A DNA stretch of 38,064 bases from a bacterium (GTDB taxonomy: Bacteria; Patescibacteriota; Minisyncoccia; Phycocordibacterales; UBA5272): NCBI GenBank assembly GCA_027482685.1, contig JAIXVU010000003.1:1-38064 (forward strand), in the 5' to 3' direction. Position 1 is the stretch's first letter. Each line of letters starts with the position of its first letter. The notes beneath the pieces were generated by a model. That model made no database searches, was not told where the DNA came from, and was given only the letters and a program-made list of their open reading frames with translations. This document shows, piece after piece, positions 1-9,873 of the stretch. The position numbers were made by a program, and so were the translations under genes.

Positions 1-242
1 CGTATACCAGCCTCTGATGCTTCAAGCCCATACGCAGCACCCCGTACCCATACAAATGATGCTGCCCCTACACACGCAACCAACCCTAACGTCCAAAGGA
101 AGTTGATAGATGCGGCAAAGGAGATAACTTGGCCAACACCATATGTTGCTGTTGGAATAATTGAATCCGGTATCTGCCCAAAGAAACCTCCTTCAAGAAA
201 TGTATATGACACTGATTGAGGTGGAGGTGTTGTTGGAGGCAT
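1..242 (-). CDS. partial putative membrane protein (C-terminal part lies outside the window), possible component of the T4SS-like operon
   Basis: Own translation of the reverse strand: MPPTTPPPQSVSYTFLEGGFFGQIPDSIIPTATYGVGQVISFAASINFLWTLGLVACVGAASFVWVRGAAYGLEASEAGIR, open to the window edge; hydrophobic segments; same strand as and close to the downstream operon. The start codon could lie further upstream. Confidence 0.5.
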   Translation of the reverse strand, partial: MPPTTPPPQSVSYTFLEGGFFGQIPDSIIPTATYGVGQVISFAASINFLWTLGLVACVGAASFVWVRGAAYGLEASEAGI

Positions 243-265
243 AAAAGGGTAAGAAGGTATACCAA

Positions 266-1243
266 TTATTTTCTTGTATCAAAAATAAGCTCGATATCTG
301 CTTGTGCTCTTTGTAGAGTGCGAGTAGTACTATTAGCACGAAGAGATAAACGCTTTGTCCCAAAGCTGTTTTCTTTTGGGCGTAGTGTGAGAAGGGTCTT
401 TTCTTGAGGGGTTACAGGAAGACCATCTAAGAGCCATAGATAGTCTGTCTTTTGGTCAAGATTATTTCTTGTTGATAGAAAATACGGGACAAACGATATG
501 GTGAAGTCCTTAGAAGCTTCTAATCGATTTGTAAACATTCTTTCATATTTTGTTCCTAGAATTTCGTCGTATAGATATACAGCAGGAATAACAGCGCGTG
601 GGTAGATGTCCATCTTTTTTTCGGCAACACCGCCTAGAGTAGACCTTACACGAACTTTTACTTGAGTGAAGTCGCTTAAAATATCAAGTGGGATAAATGC
701 GACCTGTCTACCAGTGCCTGAGAATTGTTCGAGGTAGGTATCGTTACCATACCAGAGAAATGATAAGTTCTGAGGGCTAACCTGCACACCTCCGTCGCTA
801 AAGTTTGGAAGAGCGGTTACTTTTATTATTGAACCCTCTCCTGGTAAAGCCTTTCCTTCGTAAAATGGAGGCACAAAACTCTCCACACTCTCCCATACAA
901 GTTCAACACTTTGTGGAGACAATGCTGCTGAAGACTCAAGTACCTCACCGTCTCTGGTGGAGACTTTTGCTACTATCGAAACTATTTTTCCGATAGCACC
1001 TGTTACGACTTGTATCTTTTTTACACCCAGACCGGCAGTAAATGGTACACCGTTTACTGACCACTCTATGTATGCGGTGTTTACATCAAATGAGTAACTC
1101 TCTACAGATACAGTTACTTGTTCAAACGGCCCAGGAGCTTCTGGTGAAAAAGTGAGTCCAAGTTGACTATCTGCAGCGTACACAGAAAAAGGGATAAGAA
1201 TAAGTAGTGAGACGATTATTTTTTTGTAAATATAAGAGAACAT
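266..1243 (-). CDS. exported protein of unknown function (signal peptide, beta-rich/Ig-like)
   Basis: 325-aa ORF; N-terminal signal peptide MFSYIYKKIIVSLLILIPFSVYAADS; 3 bp from the VirB4-like gene, operon arrangement. Confidence 0.75.
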   Translation of the reverse strand: MFSYIYKKIIVSLLILIPFSVYAADSQLGLTFSPEAPGPFEQVTVSVESYSFDVNTAYIEWSVNGVPFTAGLGVKKIQVVTGAIGKIVSIVAKVSTRDGEVLESSAALSPQSVELVWESVESFVPPFYEGKALPGEGSIIKVTALPNFSDGGVQVSPQNLSFLWYGNDTYLEQFSGTGRQVAFIPLDILSDFTQVKVRVRSTLGGVAEKKMDIYPRAVIPAVYLYDEILGTKYERMFTNRLEASKDFTISFVPYFLSTRNNLDQKTDYLWLLDGLPVTPQEKTLLTLRPKENSFGTKRLSLRANSTTRTLQRAQADIELIFDTRK

Positions 1244-1245
1244 GG

Positions 1246-3075
1246 TTATATAACTTTTGTTTCTTTTTTGGAGTTTGCAAGTTCTTCTTTCATTTCTTTA
1301 ATTTGAAGTAATTGCGATGGATCACTTGTAATAATTTGATCCTCAGTGTATGAGGCAACAACTTTGATAGCAACGTGCTTAAGGCCCGCAAAGAATATCC
1401 CCTCACCAACCCCAGATTCAAGCAAGAGATATTTTTCTTCATCAGTTAGATTAAACGTCTTTTGAACAATATCAATAGACGACGGTGATTGTTTAAGGAG
1501 AAGCTGAATTGATGAGTTGGTAATAATAGGAAGTCCATATGGTGACTTTAGAAAATCCCCAACGTCTTGTGTTATTGTGGTGAGTCCAAGATAGTACTTT
1601 CGTCCACGCTTAGCAAGTCCAAAGAGGAATGATGCCGTGTCATCATTTTTCATCATTATCCAGGCTTCATCAACAATGAGTATTCTTTTTTTAATATTTT
1701 TACGAACAGCGTTCCATATATAGTGGGTGATGATGTACATCGCAACAGGCTTAAGCTCATCTTCCATATCACGAATTGAGAAGCAGACAAGCTTTTTATT
1801 AATATCAACATTTGAAGGTTGGTTGATAAAACCAGACCATGTTCCGCGTGTATATTTGGAAAGTCTTTGCATAATACTATCTGCCCCATCTATACCACCT
1901 AACACCGTTTCAAAATCAGAAAGAAGAGGTGGCTCAAGCATAGTAAAATCTGCATCACCTGATATGTCTTTAAGGGCGTATGTCTCAGTAATTGCCTGAT
2001 CGATAATAGCGTCTTCTTCAGGGGTTAAGCCTCCCAACATAACACGGAAAAGGCCAACAAGTGTTACGATGTTTGATCGAAGCACCTCAGAAGGTGACTC
2101 ATCTTCTGTTGGATGAGGAAGATCAAATGGATTAATGTGGTGATCACTTGTTAGAGAGATATCAAAGTAACGACCACCGACAGATTCAGCAAGATATTCA
2201 TACTCTCGCTCAGGGTCGATAATCATCACCTCGGTATCAAACATGAGCGTGCGAAGAATCTCAAGTTTTGTAGTATAACTTTTACCAGAACCAGATTTTG
2301 CAAATACTATTGAGTTATAGTTTTCAAGCGAGAAACGATCAAACAAAATAAGTGAACCATTATGCCTGTTTAGTCCATATAAGATTCCACTATCAGAAGA
2401 GAGATCAGATGACACAAAAGGAAAAAACGAAGACAGTGGAGAGGTGTTGAGCTTATTCTTTATTTGAAGAAGGTCTTGCCCAAGCGGAAGCGTTGAAAGA
2501 AAACCCGTGTCTTGTTGAAATAGTGCCGGCTTTACGTACACAAGGCGGCTTTCTAATATATTTTTTATTTCATTTTCTACCTTGTTAAGCTCCTCCTCTG
2601 TCTGGCCATAAATAGAAATATACAAAGACACTTCAAACATTTTTTCTTGTGCTTGGGTTAAGCCATCACGTAAGTCCTCTAGGTCTTTATATGCAACATC
2701 AAGCGTTGGGTCACGAACCATCCCCTTTTCTTCACGTATTAGTATCTGACTTTCTACTTCAGCAACCTTACGTTGAAAGCCTTTCATTACTTCTGCGGTA
2801 TCAAGAGGTACTATATGAATAGCAACATCAAAAACTTTATCTAAGTTGATAACAGGACTTAACCAATTATCAGTAAGGTAACGTGGATATGAAATGACAA
2901 AGTATGAACGAACGATATTTGTGCCTAAGTTAATAGCTTTAGGCTGTATACCAAGAGCAGATGGAGCAATAATATCCTTAAGCTGCATTTCGGCAACTCT
3001 GTATACCTGTTCTGGGAGAAGAGGTGACACCGTATCGTCTTTTTTTGTGGTTTTCAGGAAGTCTAGTAATGACAT
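1246..3075 (-). CDS. VirB4-family type IV secretion ATPase
   Basis: 609 aa; Walker A (VFAKSGSGKSYTTK), Walker B (KKRILIVDEAWIMM), TQDVGDF and TNSSIQLLLKQ motifs typical of VirB4/TraC. Confidence 0.93.
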   Translation of the reverse strand: MSLLDFLKTTKKDDTVSPLLPEQVYRVAEMQLKDIIAPSALGIQPKAINLGTNIVRSYFVISYPRYLTDNWLSPVINLDKVFDVAIHIVPLDTAEVMKGFQRKVAEVESQILIREEKGMVRDPTLDVAYKDLEDLRDGLTQAQEKMFEVSLYISIYGQTEEELNKVENEIKNILESRLVYVKPALFQQDTGFLSTLPLGQDLLQIKNKLNTSPLSSFFPFVSSDLSSDSGILYGLNRHNGSLILFDRFSLENYNSIVFAKSGSGKSYTTKLEILRTLMFDTEVMIIDPEREYEYLAESVGGRYFDISLTSDHHINPFDLPHPTEDESPSEVLRSNIVTLVGLFRVMLGGLTPEEDAIIDQAITETYALKDISGDADFTMLEPPLLSDFETVLGGIDGADSIMQRLSKYTRGTWSGFINQPSNVDINKKLVCFSIRDMEDELKPVAMYIITHYIWNAVRKNIKKRILIVDEAWIMMKNDDTASFLFGLAKRGRKYYLGLTTITQDVGDFLKSPYGLPIITNSSIQLLLKQSPSSIDIVQKTFNLTDEEKYLLLESGVGEGIFFAGLKHVAIKVVASYTEDQIITSDPSQLLQIKEMKEELANSKKETKVI

Positions 3076-3083
3076 ATATAAAA

Positions 3084-3719
3084 TTATTTATCTTGGTTAA
3101 GCTTAGGCGCGGCATGATCCTGCTCCCCTGGGTTGAAGAGTTTATAAAAAAGTTCAATAGCTTCCTCGGTGCCTAGTTTCTGTCCGCGCAATCCAAAACG
3201 AGTAAGTCCTTGCGTAACAGTCGCTATGCGCTGTTCAAGTTGTATGCGCGCTGTGTCAAAAGCGCTGTCTTGTGCGAGATTATCTCCACTTGTACCAAAA
3301 GACATAAGCGACGAACTTTTTTGTGCGGTTCCTGCAGCAATATATGGAACTACAATAAAGAAATGCTTTGTCATGATATTTGTCTCTTCTGCAAATCGTG
3401 TGATAAATCCCATATATTCTTTTATTTGTATCTTAAGTAGATCCTCAACAACTTCATCGCTGCGAGCTTGAAGAAGCTCAATATAGGGCTTAATGTTCAG
3501 TTTGCGAGACTGAATGAAAAATTCAACAGGAAAATCAAGTGAGTTAAGAAAGTTTTGGAATTGTGAAAGAACTGCCTGCTGTTCATCCTCGCTTTTAAGA
3601 GCAAGGTTAAGAGATGAGGTGATGATGATAGAACGAAGCTCCCCGGTTTTTAGAACAATAATTCCATCACGAACACGTTCAATAGGTACAAATTGTTGAG
3701 TTGCTACACCGCTTGCCAT
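3084..3719 (-). CDS. TraC/VirB4 N-terminal-like accessory protein of the T4SS-like locus
   Basis: 211 aa; 'FVPIERVRDGIIVLKTGELRSIIITSSLNLALKSEDEQ' resembles VirB4/TraC N-terminal domains; immediately upstream of the VirB4 gene. Confidence 0.65.
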   Translation of the reverse strand: MASGVATQQFVPIERVRDGIIVLKTGELRSIIITSSLNLALKSEDEQQAVLSQFQNFLNSLDFPVEFFIQSRKLNIKPYIELLQARSDEVVEDLLKIQIKEYMGFITRFAEETNIMTKHFFIVVPYIAAGTAQKSSSLMSFGTSGDNLAQDSAFDTARIQLEQRIATVTQGLTRFGLRGQKLGTEEAIELFYKLFNPGEQDHAAPKLNQDK

Positions 3720-3744
3720 ATATAGTTAGTATACAGCAAAAAAA

Positions 3745-4209
3745 TTATTTTACTTTGTTATCTTGTGAGTTGTGGTCAAGAACATCAAGTCCAAGAGAGA
3801 GGTCGTGGAGTTTATCTTGGTCTATTTTCTTAACTTCTATTTCTTTTTGAGTATCAACTAATACTTTTTCTCCAGCTGTAGTGAGCGTAGAAGCTGCGAC
3901 CGGCTGTTGTGTATCTGGAGCACTCGGAGTAGGTTGTTTCCATGTGTAGATCTTACTATTTGTATAATAACTAAAAGCGTTTTCTAGAATATCTCCAAAA
4001 GGTCTGTTGTTGATTTTTATAAAAGCAAGCGCAAGGAAAAGTGCGACGATTGGCACAATAAGAAGAATCGCTAGAATTTTAATTGGTACAAATGTCCAGA
4101 TAAGAAATGCCATCCCCCCTGCACCAAGAACATAACCAAACTGTTTAAGCGTAAGAGGGCCTATGATCTTGTCCTCCATGTCAATGAATTGTGGAACACG
4201 AAATTGCAT
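3745..4209 (-). CDS. PrgI-family protein (T4SS-associated small membrane protein)
   Basis: Start trimmed to the internal Met: MQFRVPQFIDMEDKIIGPLTLKQFGYVLGAGGMAFLIWTF...; two hydrophobic helices, PrgI-like; precedes the VirB4 genes. Confidence 0.8.
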   Translation of the reverse strand: MQFRVPQFIDMEDKIIGPLTLKQFGYVLGAGGMAFLIWTFVPIKILAILLIVPIVALFLALAFIKINNRPFGDILENAFSYYTNSKIYTWKQPTPSAPDTQQPVAASTLTTAGEKVLVDTQKEIEVKKIDQDKLHDLSLGLDVLDHNSQDNKVK

Positions 4210-4297
4210 GTATACAGTATAAGGGAGAAAAGCAAAAGAGAGAAGCTTGAGGTAACGTGGGTAAAAATTGCACAACCCTTCTTTTTCAGTATATTTA

Positions 4298-5047
4298 CTA
4301 GTCTTCTGATATTTCTCTATATGGATCAACGTTATATTTTGTTGGAGCTGTACTGTATGGCGCTGTCTGTTTGACTGCTTGTACGGCTTTGTCAGCATTT
4401 TCTCCGAAATCATATGCCTTTACAAGGACTGTTTGTCGAATTATCGGAGTATCCCCTTTAGCCTCTTCTTTTGACTGTATGTTTGCTAGTTGTTCTTGGA
4501 TATGTTTGAGACGACTCTCAACTTCTTCATCGTTTGGAATTGTACCGAGAACTTGTAGTTGCTCAAGGAGCTGATTACGAGATCCGGGAGTGATGACTGA
4601 TGCTTTTTTTGCAGGTTCGCCTGATGATTGAGGTGTTGTAAGAGCTGATTCACGTTTAGTGGTATCAAGTAGTTCTTTGCGCAATGCCTCGTCTTTGTTG
4701 TTTCCTTTGAAGGTTAACTCTGCAACAGGCTCCTTACCTATAATAAGGGAGCGAACTTTTTGGAATATACCTTTTTCAAGATCTTCCCCTACGCTTTTAG
4801 CGGTATCTTCTGGAAGTAACACCATCTCATGGAGCGCCTTCACAACATTTTCTGGTTGAAGTGCATCAACAAGAACAAAAGCAATTACATTTGATAATGC
4901 TATATAGGACCCAACAGGGATTTTGTACTTTTCTGCTATGTTTGTTGTTACTGTGTCGATTTCTCCACTCTTAAAGATATCCTTCACAATAGGATTTGCT
5001 TGGTCAAACATCTCAAGAGCATTTGTTGCTACATAGGAAGGGTACAT
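4298..5047 (-). CDS. hypothetical protein in T4SS-like locus
   Basis: Start trimmed to MYPSYVATNALEMFDQANPIVKDIFKSGEID..., because the longer ORF overlaps the upstream CDS; 249 aa; one hydrophobic stretch (GSYIALSNVIAFVLVDAL). Confidence 0.7.
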   Translation of the reverse strand: MYPSYVATNALEMFDQANPIVKDIFKSGEIDTVTTNIAEKYKIPVGSYIALSNVIAFVLVDALQPENVVKALHEMVLLPEDTAKSVGEDLEKGIFQKVRSLIIGKEPVAELTFKGNNKDEALRKELLDTTKRESALTTPQSSGEPAKKASVITPGSRNQLLEQLQVLGTIPNDEEVESRLKHIQEQLANIQSKEEAKGDTPIIRQTVLVKAYDFGENADKAVQAVKQTAPYSTAPTKYNVDPYREISED

Positions 5048-5051
5048 AATG

Positions 5052-7922
5052 TTATGAGGTTCCTCGTGGGTTAGTTGATGTAGTTGTTGGTGCTGGTGTA
5101 GGTGCTGAAGGGGTGGCAGTAGCATTTGTAGGTGGAAGAGTTTGATTGTAAACACCATCATTTTCTGCAGACCTGTTCTTTGCGTCAATGAATGAGCGGT
5201 CTTGACCACCCTCTGCGCTACTAGCAAGTGCTCTTTGAATAAAGCTAACTTTTGTTGGATCAAAAGTAGCCATAACAGCACCCGCGCTTTGTGTTTTCAT
5301 ACGAGACTCTGCCCCTGTTTGTGATTCAAGTGTAAGTTCTGGTTCTGGTATATTAGTATTTGAAGAGGCTTGTTGTTGCGCTGCTCTCTTTCGATCTACT
5401 GCTGGAACGTTGGTATTACCTTGCCCTGCCCAAGGAGTGTTAGTGTTAGAATCTTGACCTGGTTGTTGCGCTTCCGCTTTACGATCTGCTACGGGAATAT
5501 TAGTATCACCTTGCTCTGCCCGTGCGTTATTCGTTACCCCTGCTTGCGTAGCGGATGTTGCACTAGTTACCTGAGGACTCTTACCATTAATTTTATCTTG
5601 AACAGCTTGACGAAGATCATCATCTGTAATATCAGCAACGAATTTATCTTGTTCATCTGCTGTTTTTCTTGTTTTAGCTTGTTCAAAAGCACGGTCAACC
5701 TGCTTTAGGAAAGTCGCATCATCTTCGTCTTTCTCTTTTCTTATCTTTTCTATTGTTTCTATAATAGCTTGAGCGTATTCCCCACGCATCATCGGATCTA
5801 TTTTCTTGACCTTTTCCTCCTCTGCTTTTAGATTTTTTGCAAATATTTCTTTTTCTTCTTTTGTATTTTTCTTGCCTGTTACTTCGTTGACTCTATAATT
5901 ATTTAGTATCTTACTAACGCTTGCGTCTATACTTTGACGCTCTTCTTTTAGAGTTTGTTCATTTGCCTTTTCAAAGATATCGTTATTAGCCTTTTTATTG
6001 AGAATTGTTTTTTCAGCTCTACTATATGCTCTTGTTAGTGGGCTTCTTCCTACCACTGTTCCGCCTTGTGCTCCTCTGAACTTTGCTGCAGCTTTAATCC
6101 CATCCTCATCTATATCACCCTTTCTGTGGAGTAGCTCTCCTGTTTTTTTATCATACACATCTTCTTTATATGTCTGCTGTATACGACCGTAACGAGTTGC
6201 AAAATCTTTTCTTCTGTTTTCTATTGAAGCTTCATACCCAAACTTAGACCCCATACCCATACTGATACCTAGCTTGCTAGCGCCACTTTTAACAAGCGAT
6301 GTGTTTCTTGCATCATATGTGCTTGTTGCAACAGAATTACTTAGGTCATACGCACGACGCCCTATGAAACCATTTTGGTTATTTGTTACCCACTTGCTGT
6401 CGCGTACCGCTGCGGCACCACGACCTATCGTGCCACGAGCAATAAGGCCGGCTCCTCCAGTTGCGACACCAAGAGTAGCAGTCGTTGCGAAGCCTCCTAC
6501 TTGCCCCATGGTTTTTGTCATAAAGTTACCGAATGATCCAGCGACCTCTTTTGTAACTTTAAGAGTAATATGAAGCATCCCAAGCATCATAATAATATTG
6601 AGAAATACAAGAAGCGTGTCAGGAGAACCATTTTGAAGAGCTACCGGCCTATTGAATATATCCAAGAACTTAAGAGTAAGCGCTAGCATGAGCATAAACA
6701 CCGGCGCTACAATTAGTTGAGAGAAGAATAGCTGGCGAAGTTTCACCGCTTGATCTCCGAGCTTGGGTATCACACTGTCTACGAAAAGTATTGGAGATGC
6801 AACAATAAGAAACACAAGAGCAATTGTTCTCATGATGAGTATCCCCGTTGCAATCGCAAAGATATAACATGCGTAGAGTATGAACACAAGGACAAGTATT
6901 GCATTTGGAACACTGTCAACTTGTTTCAAAATATCCGCACTCCCTGGTCCTCCTGCTTGCCTACCTACTGTACTGTTATCTCCTGTAGCTGATGACAGTA
7001 ACCCAGCTAAGCCTAATTTTAGAATAATAATACCGCCAGCTGTACTTCTTTCGGAGATGGGGTTGTTACCAGCAGCAAGGGTCTCTGATCCTATAGCACT
7101 AGCATAAATGTTAAGTGACACAACATTTGAAATATCAACTAGTCCACGCGTGAGAGGATATGAGAAGTTCACGAATAGTCCAAACATAATAATCCATGGA
7201 ACGTATCGCTTGAACTTGTCTCCATTTCCTATAATATACATGAACCCAAGCCATAATCCTGCAAAGACTACAAAGAGCGAGACTATCTGACGTATTATTG
7301 TCCAGATAGGATAGAGACTATCCGGTGCCCATGTGCTGAAGTTAAGTATGCCTTGCTGTATCACCAGGTTAAGGAGCCCAGCTGTCGCCCATAAGAACAC
7401 CCCAGCAATTTGGATAAAAATACTTTTAATTATCCATGCAAAGAATACATCAACACAATCTAAAAAACTTGAGGTTAGAATAAAAGTACACTTCCCTGAC
7501 ACATCCCCAGGAGAGGGGTCCGTAACAGCACTCGCCCCCGGTGCAAATTCTGCATTATTTGTACTTCCGCCCCCGGCGTTATCTGCGGAGACATTCTGTG
7601 CCGCGCGCAATCTTTGAACCCTATCACGTATATCAACTGGAAGAGTGTTTAAATCAAGAGTTCTATTGGCGGCAGCAGTTTGAATGGCCCCATATTGAGT
7701 GTTTAGATATCCTCGTAATTGTGGAGGAAATCCAGAAGGTGTAAATGTGGCTGCGGTGGTGTCTGCTGGGTCAGCCATCAATCGTATCCTTTGGTCAATT
7801 ACAGTGTTAATAACCGCTTGTTCTGTAGCTGTTTGCGCGTGTGTATATTCCGGGGAGAAAAATGTAAAAGTAATACCTAAAAAAATGATACAAGGAATAA
7901 CGAAAGCAGAGAGCCATTTCAT
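5052..7922 (-). CDS. VirB6/TrbL-like polytopic membrane protein with long soluble C-terminal tail
   Basis: 956 aa; signal peptide; multiple TM segments (DCVDVFFAWIIKSIFIQIAGVFLWATAGLLNLVI..., IVSLFVVFAGLWLGFMYII, ...); Q/N/T/P-rich repetitive C-terminus; in T4SS-like cluster. Confidence 0.8.
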   Translation of the reverse strand: MKWLSAFVIPCIIFLGITFTFFSPEYTHAQTATEQAVINTVIDQRIRLMADPADTTAATFTPSGFPPQLRGYLNTQYGAIQTAAANRTLDLNTLPVDIRDRVQRLRAAQNVSADNAGGGSTNNAEFAPGASAVTDPSPGDVSGKCTFILTSSFLDCVDVFFAWIIKSIFIQIAGVFLWATAGLLNLVIQQGILNFSTWAPDSLYPIWTIIRQIVSLFVVFAGLWLGFMYIIGNGDKFKRYVPWIIMFGLFVNFSYPLTRGLVDISNVVSLNIYASAIGSETLAAGNNPISERSTAGGIIILKLGLAGLLSSATGDNSTVGRQAGGPGSADILKQVDSVPNAILVLVFILYACYIFAIATGILIMRTIALVFLIVASPILFVDSVIPKLGDQAVKLRQLFFSQLIVAPVFMLMLALTLKFLDIFNRPVALQNGSPDTLLVFLNIIMMLGMLHITLKVTKEVAGSFGNFMTKTMGQVGGFATTATLGVATGGAGLIARGTIGRGAAAVRDSKWVTNNQNGFIGRRAYDLSNSVATSTYDARNTSLVKSGASKLGISMGMGSKFGYEASIENRRKDFATRYGRIQQTYKEDVYDKKTGELLHRKGDIDEDGIKAAAKFRGAQGGTVVGRSPLTRAYSRAEKTILNKKANNDIFEKANEQTLKEERQSIDASVSKILNNYRVNEVTGKKNTKEEKEIFAKNLKAEEEKVKKIDPMMRGEYAQAIIETIEKIRKEKDEDDATFLKQVDRAFEQAKTRKTADEQDKFVADITDDDLRQAVQDKINGKSPQVTSATSATQAGVTNNARAEQGDTNIPVADRKAEAQQPGQDSNTNTPWAGQGNTNVPAVDRKRAAQQQASSNTNIPEPELTLESQTGAESRMKTQSAGAVMATFDPTKVSFIQRALASSAEGGQDRSFIDAKNRSAENDGVYNQTLPPTNATATPSAPTPAPTTTSTNPRGTS

Positions 7923-8019
7923 ACGTGTAGTGTATCATATAGAAGGCCAAGAAATCCCCTATTACGTAAGGGGATATCTCGATATTTTTACACAATACTT
8001 TTAGCGCACGATATAGATA

Positions 8020-9864
8020 CTATCCCCCATTACTAATAATATCCATGATTGGATTGCTAGAAGGATCTACCTGTCTAGTGAGTTCAACACACCTTCCATA
8101 TAATGATTCGAAACGATTACCTGCACCTATATCCCCGCTCGTCGTTGAGTTAATTCTCTCTAATTGCCCCATACGTATCGCGGCTGTTGTTGGTGTTGGC
8201 AAATCTCGAGTATCAACCTGATCTTGATAGTTAGTAAAGATATCATTAATTTCTTGTGAGGAATTTGAAGCTGTTACCCTGGCCTGTGTCTGAGTGACAA
8301 GATCACGCCCCTCAGATATTTTTATTCTATCTTGTTCAAGTATAGCTAGAACGGTATCTAATTTTTCTTTACGATCTTTAAGGAGATCAAGAGCACTCAT
8401 TACCTCTCTGTTATTTGCCATATCTGGAGAGATTCTAATGAGATTATCAAAACAAGTTTGTACATCTGCTAATATTTGTCCATATGATTTACCATCATCT
8501 CTAACAGGTCCACTAAGACGATTAGTATAGTCTTCATTAAGATCCTCTAGCTCATTTATTGCATCGGTAGTTGTTCTAAGCATTCTATTGATCGGGTTTA
8601 CAAGACCGTTTCTTGCAGAGGGGTCGTTACCTAGAAGGTCTTGGGTATAGACACGATTAGTAACTTGAGTAGTCGGTCTGTTTACCACTGGTGCATTACC
8701 TCCACTTGTGCCTACCCCTCCGCTTCCTGCTTGTGTAAATCCTTGATTTCCAAAGTATGAGATATTTGCCTGCGCTGCTGTCCCTCCTGCGTCGTTTGTA
8801 TTTCGGATTGCATTTACCGCAGAGTTAGATAAATATCCAAATATTGCGCCTCCAAGTAACGATGCAAAACCATCAGGCCCTAAGTTGGTGAGTCTGTCTA
8901 TTCCAGAAGTGAGTGATCTGCTAACTGATACACTTACTTGTCCGCTTGATGCTTCGTTCTCATACTTAAGACATGGCCCTTCTATAGGAGCATAGTCATT
9001 TGCTGCACTTCCTGCAATAGCAGGCCCTCTTTCTATACATCTACGTAGACTACTCACCCCTTGTCCTCGATCAAGATCTGCTTTTGCGGCAAGCTCTGCT
9101 TTTTCTTGTGCACGATTAGCAGCATCAGCTGCACGCATATTCCTTGCAAAATCGTTCTGACCACTTGCAATAAGTAGGATACCATCAGTGCCTGTGAGTT
9201 CTGGGCGTGCTTGGTTGAGTGCTTCTAGTCTGGCTGCGGTGGCTTGGTCAGTCCTTGGGCTGTTCACACAAAAAGAATCATAGAGTTGCGCAACGCGGTT
9301 CTGTATTTGTCCTGGTTGAACGAACCCTTCACTTCGTGCGAGCTCGTTGAGTTTTTCTTGGGTACAGGTTGATCTTTGAATAAGCAGAGCTGTTTCGTTG
9401 GTTGTAATTCTTGATAGTTCTTGCGAAAGATCGCCTTGCCCACGAACACTACTAACTACAGCGTTGAAAACACTTTGACTCACCCTATCTCCAGTATTAA
9501 TTTGTATACCGCCACGTACAGCTTCTAGCCCAAGGTTTCTGACGTATTGTTCTGGCTGAGTGATAATAGTTGAATTACCCTGAAAGTTCCCTCGCGCCCA
9601 GTTATTGATATCACGAGCTGCTTGCTGTTGTGCTCCGGTTATCATCGCGGCTAAAACAGGATTGCCAAGGTTATTCTTTGCAGTATTGATGGTGGTCTGT
9701 ACTGCGGTTATTCTCTCTGTGGTACCGGATAAGTAAAGTTGTACTCTATTAAGTACTTGAGTGAACTCTGTAGATCCACCAAATGGTCCTCCTGCATATG
9801 CCGGCGACGTGGTAAGGATAAACGCAAGTGATGTGATAACAAAAAGATGAGTAATATACTTCAT
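8020..9864 (-). CDS. exported protein of unknown function in T4SS-like locus
   Basis: 614 aa; signal peptide MKYITHLFVITSLAFILTTSPAYAGG; cysteine-containing, Q/N-rich; same operon orientation. Confidence 0.75.
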   Translation of the reverse strand: MKYITHLFVITSLAFILTTSPAYAGGPFGGSTEFTQVLNRVQLYLSGTTERITAVQTTINTAKNNLGNPVLAAMITGAQQQAARDINNWARGNFQGNSTIITQPEQYVRNLGLEAVRGGIQINTGDRVSQSVFNAVVSSVRGQGDLSQELSRITTNETALLIQRSTCTQEKLNELARSEGFVQPGQIQNRVAQLYDSFCVNSPRTDQATAARLEALNQARPELTGTDGILLIASGQNDFARNMRAADAANRAQEKAELAAKADLDRGQGVSSLRRCIERGPAIAGSAANDYAPIEGPCLKYENEASSGQVSVSVSRSLTSGIDRLTNLGPDGFASLLGGAIFGYLSNSAVNAIRNTNDAGGTAAQANISYFGNQGFTQAGSGGVGTSGGNAPVVNRPTTQVTNRVYTQDLLGNDPSARNGLVNPINRMLRTTTDAINELEDLNEDYTNRLSGPVRDDGKSYGQILADVQTCFDNLIRISPDMANNREVMSALDLLKDRKEKLDTVLAILEQDRIKISEGRDLVTQTQARVTASNSSQEINDIFTNYQDQVDTRDLPTPTTAAIRMGQLERINSTTSGDIGAGNRFESLYGRCVELTRQVDPSSNPIMDIISNGG

Positions 9865-9873
9865 AAATAAAAG

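Noticed and set aside
5340-5560. CRISPR-like repeats
   Set aside because: The 90-bp-period repeats are imperfect, in frame and inside a coding region; there are no short identical repeats with unique spacers.
7954-7975. Hairpin ATCCCCT-N8-AGGGGAT between the 614-aa and VirB6-like genes
   Set aside because: Only a 7-bp stem with no convincing U-tract; recorded but too weak to call a terminator or riboswitch.
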